Shown here: positions 21,625 through 24,725 of the stretch, piece by piece
Layout: every line of letters begins with the position of its first letter
Position numbering within the stretch: position 1 is the first letter of the stretch
NCBI GenBank assembly: GCA_050743365.1
Contig: JBOGFI010000021.1
Span: forward strand, 1 to 24,725
DNA from: JBOGFI01 sp050743365
GTDB taxonomy: Bacteria; Actinomycetota; Acidimicrobiia; IMCC26256; JACDBD01
DNA length: 24,725 nucleotides
Direction: 5' to 3'
Notes under the pieces: model-generated
The model's input: only the letters and a program-made list of their open reading frames with translations
What the model was told of the DNA's origin: nothing
The model's database searches: none
Made by a program: the position numbers and the translations under genes

Positions 21625-22182
21625 GTGACGGTCTTCGTGGGCCTTCTGCGCGGTATCAACGTCGGCAGGCACCGCCGCGTCGCGATGACAGATGTGCGCG
21701 CCGCGCTCGCGGAGGCGGGCTACGACGACGTCACCACGCATCTCCAGAGTGGCAATCTCATCGTGGCGAGCCGCGCCCGGCGGTCGGAGACCGTCGAGCG
21801 GTCCATCGAGGAGGCGCTGCAAACGGCGTTGGACCTCGAGGTCGGCGTCATGGTGCGGACGGCGAGCGGGCTGGCGAAGGTCGCTCGCGGCAACCCGTTA
21901 CTCCGCCGAGGCATCGATCCCCGGACGCTCCACGTTGCCTTCCTCAAGACACGACCCACCGCGACGGCTGCCCGCGCGCTGGCCGGCGCAGACTTCGGCC
22001 GCGAGGAGTTCGCGCTACGCGGTGCGGAGATCTACCTCCGGTACCCGAACGGCCTGGGCCGCTCGAAGATGACTCCCGCCTTCTTCGAGCGCACCCTGCA
22101 CACACCAGCCACCGTCCGAAACTGGAGAGTCGTGACCACGCTCGTCGAACTCGCGACCACGGCCGGTGGCGCAGCGCGGTGA
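21625..22182 (+). CDS. DUF1697 family protein
   Basis: The 185-residue protein has the DUF1697 signature: TVFVGLLRGINVGRHRRVAMTDVRAALAEAGYDDVTTHLQSGNLIVAS (2-49), then NPLLRRGIDPRTLHVAFLKTRP and EIYLRYPNGLGRSKMTPAFFERTLHTPATVRNWRVVTTLVELA. The family is a two-domain alpha/beta fold of unknown function. The start is GTG 21625, without a visible Shine-Dalgarno. It stands alone, with the pseudoknot-like repeat upstream. Confidence 0.93.
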   Translation: MTVFVGLLRGINVGRHRRVAMTDVRAALAEAGYDDVTTHLQSGNLIVASRARRSETVERSIEEALQTALDLEVGVMVRTASGLAKVARGNPLLRRGIDPRTLHVAFLKTRPTATAARALAGADFGREEFALRGAEIYLRYPNGLGRSKMTPAFFERTLHTPATVRNWRVVTTLVELATTAGGAAR

Positions 22183-22268
22183 CAACCCGAGCGAGGCGTC
22201 TCCTCTAATCTCCGTGTACCTGCTCGGGCCCAGAACGGTCCCGGTCGATCGGCGCGTGAGGCGAGGGC

Positions 22269-23648
22269 ATGAGGATTGGCCTGTTCTTCGAGCACCAGCT
22301 CCCCCGACCCTGGCGGGACGGCGCCGAGCGGGCCGTGCTCCACGAGGCGCTCGAGCAGTGTGAGCTCGCCGACTCCCTCGGCATCCAGTACTGCTGGGAG
22401 GTGGAGCACCACTTCCTCGAGGAGTACAGCCACTCGAGCGCCCCCGAGGTGTTCCTGGCCGCGGTGTCCCAGCGCTGCCCGCAGATGCGACTGGGTCACG
22501 GGATCGTGCAGACGCCGCCACCGTTCAACCACCCGGCCCGAGTCGCCGAGCGCATCGCCACCCTCGATCTGCTCTCGGACGGTCGGGTCGAGTTCGGCAC
22601 CGGCGAGTCGTCCTCGGAGGCGGAGCTGGGTGGGTTCGGGATCGAGCCGTCGGCAAAGCGGACGATGTGGGAGGAGGGGCTGCGGGTCGCGTTGCGGTGC
22701 ATGACCGAGGAGCCGTTCACCGGACACGCGGGTCCCTACGTCACGCTCCCGCCGCGCAACGTCGTACCAAAGCCGCACCAGCGCCCGCACCCGCCGGTGT
22801 GGGTGGCGTGCAGCCGTCGGGACACCATCCACCTGGCTGCCCAGAAGGGCATCGGCGCGCTCACGTTCGCCTTCCTCGACCCCGAAGAGGCTCGCCACTG
22901 GGTCGCCGACTACTACGAGACCCTGGCCTGCGAGGGCGTACCGATCGGCGACGCCGTGAACGCCAACCTCGCCTGCGTGACCACCTTCTTGTGTCATCCC
23001 GACGAGGACGAAGCACTGCGTCGCGGGGTCGAGGGCGCAAACTTCTTCGGCTACTCGCTTGCCCACTACTACATCTTCGGACGCCACCGTCCCGGCCACA
23101 CCGACCTATGGTCCGAGTACCAGCACCGCCGCGCCGAGGCGGGATACGACCCCGCGGCGGTCCAGGCCGCGGCCGCCAACGCCGAGCGCCTCGGCGCCAA
23201 GGCCGTGGAAGGAGGCGTCGAGGGACTGCGCGGCGCCATCGGCACACCTGACCAGGTACGCGACTACCTGCGCCGCTACGAGGCCTACGGCGTCGACCAG
23301 GTCATCCTCACCTGCCAGGCCGGCAAGAACCGCCACGAGCACGTGATGGAGAGCCTCGAGCTCTTCGGGCGTGACGTGCTTCCGGAGTTCCTCGCGCGCG
23401 ACGAGAATGCCAGCCGCGATAAGGCGACCCGGCTGGAGCCGATCATCGAGTCGGTCCTGGCCCGAAAGCCGCCCGACGACCACCCGCCGCTCCCGCCCGA
23501 CTACGAGTTTCCCGCCATCCCCCGCTCGATCGCCGACCGCGACGGCGCCGACAGCTTCCACGCCTGGCTCGACGAGTTCGCAGGCAAGGTCGCCGCCGGT
23601 GAGGACGTCCGTCGCCGGCTGACGAAGGCCCGGTACACCGGGGAGTGA
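22269..23648 (+). CDS. LLM class flavin/F420-dependent oxidoreductase (luciferase-like monooxygenase)
   Basis: The 459-residue protein has a complete luciferase-like TIM barrel. It shows MRIGLFFEHQLPRPW, ADSLGIQYCWEVEHHFLEEYSHSSAPEVFLAAVS (34-67), RLGHGIVQTPPPFNHPARVAERIATLDLLSDGRVEFGTGESSSEAE (74-119), then PPVWVACSRRDTIHLAAQKGIGALTF. The C-terminal 60-70 residues extend beyond the usual family length and are acidic and proline-rich (RKPPDDHPPLPPDYEFP). It is a flavin- or F420-dependent oxidoreductase or monooxygenase with unknown substrate. GAGGCGAGGG precedes ATG 22269. The stop overlaps a 13-codon frame leading into the PPOX gene, so the genes are probably co-transcribed. Confidence 0.92.
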   Translation: MRIGLFFEHQLPRPWRDGAERAVLHEALEQCELADSLGIQYCWEVEHHFLEEYSHSSAPEVFLAAVSQRCPQMRLGHGIVQTPPPFNHPARVAERIATLDLLSDGRVEFGTGESSSEAELGGFGIEPSAKRTMWEEGLRVALRCMTEEPFTGHAGPYVTLPPRNVVPKPHQRPHPPVWVACSRRDTIHLAAQKGIGALTFAFLDPEEARHWVADYYETLACEGVPIGDAVNANLACVTTFLCHPDEDEALRRGVEGANFFGYSLAHYYIFGRHRPGHTDLWSEYQHRRAEAGYDPAAVQAAAANAERLGAKAVEGGVEGLRGAIGTPDQVRDYLRRYEAYGVDQVILTCQAGKNRHEHVMESLELFGRDVLPEFLARDENASRDKATRLEPIIESVLARKPPDDHPPLPPDYEFPAIPRSIADRDGADSFHAWLDEFAGKVAAGEDVRRRLTKARYTGE

Positions 23649-23689
23649 TGAAGGGCGACGAGGCGATCGTCGAGGTCGCGGGCCGGTGA
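23648..23689 (+). other. 13-codon bridging frame, possible SDR start remnant
   Basis: ATG 23648 overlaps the LLM stop (TGATG) and encodes MKGDEAIVEVAGR before a TGA that overlaps the GTG start of the next gene. It could keep ribosomes coupled between two genes. The peptide resembles the N-terminus of short-chain dehydrogenases (MKGKVAIVTGAGR), 8 of 13 positions, so it may be the stump of a deleted SDR gene. Confidence 0.35.
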
Positions 23690-24159
23690 CCGTCCGCCTC
23701 GGCCGTGATGAGGCTTGGGCCGAGCTCGCCGCTGCCCACACCGGCATCCTCACGACTCGACGCGCTGACGGCGCGCCGATCGCGCTGCCGGTATGGTTCG
23801 CGGTACTCGACGAACGCATCTACGTAGGAACGCCGGCGCACACGAAGAAGGTCACGCGGATCCGCCGCGATCCAGTGGTGTCGTTCCTGGTCGAGTCGGG
23901 CCAACGCTGGGACGAGTTGCGCGGTGTGCACCTCACGGGCCGGGCCCGCATCGTCGATGACCCCGGGCTGCGCGACCGAGCCCAGGCCGCGCTGCGCGAG
24001 AAGTACGAGTCATATCGCACCGAGCGCGCCGCCATGCCCGAGGCGACTCGCCGTTACTACGTGACTGACACAGCCGTGATCGAGATCGTGCCCGACGAAC
24101 GCTTTCTCAGCTGGGACAACGCCCGCCTGCCGCTGCGGCCACGACAACAGCGCGTCTGA
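23686..24159 (+). CDS. PPOX-class split-barrel protein (FMN/F420-binding)
   Basis: The 157-residue protein has the split beta-barrel pattern of the pyridoxamine 5'-phosphate oxidase-like/F420-dependent family: HTGILTTRRADGAPIALPVWFAVLDERIYVGTPAHTKKVTRIRRDPVVSFLVESG (about 18-72), then HLTGRARIVDD and a C-terminal helix with YYVTDTAVIEIVPDERFLSWD. Such proteins bind FMN or F420 and reduce small molecules; the cofactor is not certain. The start is GTG 23686, overlapping the stop of the 13-codon bridging frame. Location after an LLM enzyme supports a shared deazaflavin or flavin chemistry, by inference. The stop is 10 nt from that of the convergent DUF2277 gene. Confidence 0.88.
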   Translation: MTVRLGRDEAWAELAAAHTGILTTRRADGAPIALPVWFAVLDERIYVGTPAHTKKVTRIRRDPVVSFLVESGQRWDELRGVHLTGRARIVDDPGLRDRAQAALREKYESYRTERAAMPEATRRYYVTDTAVIEIVPDERFLSWDNARLPLRPRQQRV

Positions 24160-24169
24160 TCCGCGAGTA

Positions 24170-24448
24170 CTAGCCGGAGAACGGTGCGAGGCCGAGACGC
24201 GCCCGGACCTCCGGCCTCCGCAACGGCGGCACGGCCTTGGGGGGCTGCCGGCGGGCAGGGAGCTGGTCGAGCAGTCGCTCGGTGATCTCGGCCACCTCGA
24301 GCGCCGCGCCCTCCATGCTGTCGGCGAGCGCTGCGCTCGGCCGGGCGACGCCGGTGACCTTCCGCACGTACTGCCGGGCGGCGGCCTCGATCTCTTCGCG
24401 GGTCGCAGGAGGCTCCAGCCCGCGGAGCTCAGTGATGTTTCGGCACAT
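24170..24448 (-). CDS. DUF2277 family protein
   Basis: The 92-residue protein begins MCRNITELRGLEPPATREEIEAAARQYVRKVTGVARPS, which is the DUF2277 signature (MCRNI-x5-6-F/LEPPAT ... AAxQYVRKVxG). The C-terminal half is variable and ends in a basic, proline-rich stretch. No function is known. The ATG has no Shine-Dalgarno; TAGGCT 6 nt upstream implies a leaderless transcript. Confidence 0.92.
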   Translation of the reverse strand: MCRNITELRGLEPPATREEIEAAARQYVRKVTGVARPSAALADSMEGAALEVAEITERLLDQLPARRQPPKAVPPLRRPEVRARLGLAPFSG

Positions 24449-24454
24449 AGAGCA

Positions 24455-24460
24455 AGCCTA
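24455..24460 (-). promoter_or_regulatory. -10 element of a probable leaderless promoter (DUF2277)
   Basis: On the minus strand TAGGCT is followed by TGCTCT and then ATG 24448, so the expected transcription start is the A of the start codon. Confidence 0.5.
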
Positions 24461-24547
24461 GGCGCCAGATGATGCGTGCATTGTCCGACGACGCAACGTA
24501 GGAAGGCGAGCGCACACGCGGGCCGTGAGCTCCCCGAGCGAGGCCCG

Positions 24548-24725
24548 TCAGCCGGTGAAGCGGGGCGCCGCGGTGACCGCTTGCGCGGGCGCAGTGCCGC
24601 AGGTATTGACAGCCGGGTCGTAGGTGATCGTCACGAGCCCGTCGCCCGAGCGCACGCCGGTCTCGAACACGACGCCGGGAGGCCCGAAGCCCGAGCCGCC
24701 GCCGCCCCCGCCGGCCGAGCCGAAC
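24548..24725 (-). CDS. C-terminal end of a glycine-rich exported-type protein (partial)
   Basis: The minus-strand frame ending at TGA 24550-24548 reads FGSAGGGGGGSGFGPPGVVFETG, then VRSGDGLVTITYDP and an alanine/proline tail with one cysteine (VNTCGTAP). Gly-rich stretches followed by SGxGxVxITY are the usual end of large, secreted glycine-rich actinobacterial surface proteins. The start lies beyond the right edge, so length and signal peptide cannot be judged. The 99-bp gap to the DUF2277 gene shows the DUF2277 promoter but no clear terminator. Confidence 0.6.
   Translation of the reverse strand, partial: FGSAGGGGGGSGFGPPGVVFETGVRSGDGLVTITYDPAVNTCGTAPAQAVTAAPRFTG

Overview
The window is visibly high-GC, with strong G/C third-position bias and many GTG/TTG starts. 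It carries the accessory metabolism of a free-living actinobacterium: two LLM (luciferase-like) oxidoreductases, a PPOX/F420-type split-barrel protein, a CaiB-type CoA-transferase, a cytochrome P450, DUF2630, DUF2277, a cspA-type cold-shock gene and full-length Lhr. An uncultured Acidimicrobiia-like or related lineage would fit, but this is inferred from gene content only. I see no rRNA, tRNA, CRISPR array, integrase, transposase or phage gene.

Layout. Positions 1-3671 hold two paralogous Gfo/Idh/MocA oxidoreductases on the minus strand (the first cut by the window edge). A carboxymuconolactone-decarboxylase-like gene lies between them, and a small cupin and a D-2-hydroxyacid dehydrogenase follow on the plus strand. 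A long hairpin closes this block. A 2,4'-dihydroxyacetophenone-dioxygenase-like cupin is then divergent from a plus-strand run of P450, a CrtC/AttH-like protein, a beta-propeller glycosidase-like frame with no stop of its own, and a VOC dioxygenase-like protein (4308-7876). From 9317 down to 7942 the minus strand carries a PhnB-like VOC protein, DUF2630, a frameshifted UBP zinc finger and an internally deleted aldo/keto reductase. A plus-strand LLM oxidoreductase (9427-10263) converges on a minus-strand run. Read 5' to 3', that run is an AMACR/CaiB-type CoA-transferase, a quinone oxidoreductase, a fused acyl-CoA ligase/citryl-CoA-lyase-like protein and adenine deaminase. Next come a PepSY protein, the large helicase Lhr behind a LexA-type box, cspA with a small basic protein, DUF1697, a second LLM oxidoreductase, a PPOX protein, DUF2277 and the end of a glycine-rich exported-type protein.

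How the genes work together. Most of the window looks like small catabolic or redox modules for hydrophobic or aromatic compounds: P450 hydroxylation, CoA activation, racemisation or CoA transfer, C-C cleavage, and flavin/F420 oxidoreductases. Substrates cannot be named from sequence. Lhr and cspA are stress and nucleic-acid functions.

Three features stand out. (1) Regulatory DNA: a SOS promoter in front of lhr, 11-bp OmpR-type direct repeats before the PepSY gene and again before a PepSY remnant, a 16-bp palindrome in a divergent promoter, and repeated TANNNT boxes 6-7 nt upstream of start codons that imply leaderless mRNAs. (2) Decay: at least six truncated, deleted or frameshifted genes, two of them at C6 homopolymers that could also be assembly errors. 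(3) A permuted inverted repeat with pseudoknot geometry at 21541-21589, and the ligase/lyase fusion. I do not see a clear defence or mobile system; the fusion gene, the permuted repeat and the lhr promoter are the best candidates for something new.
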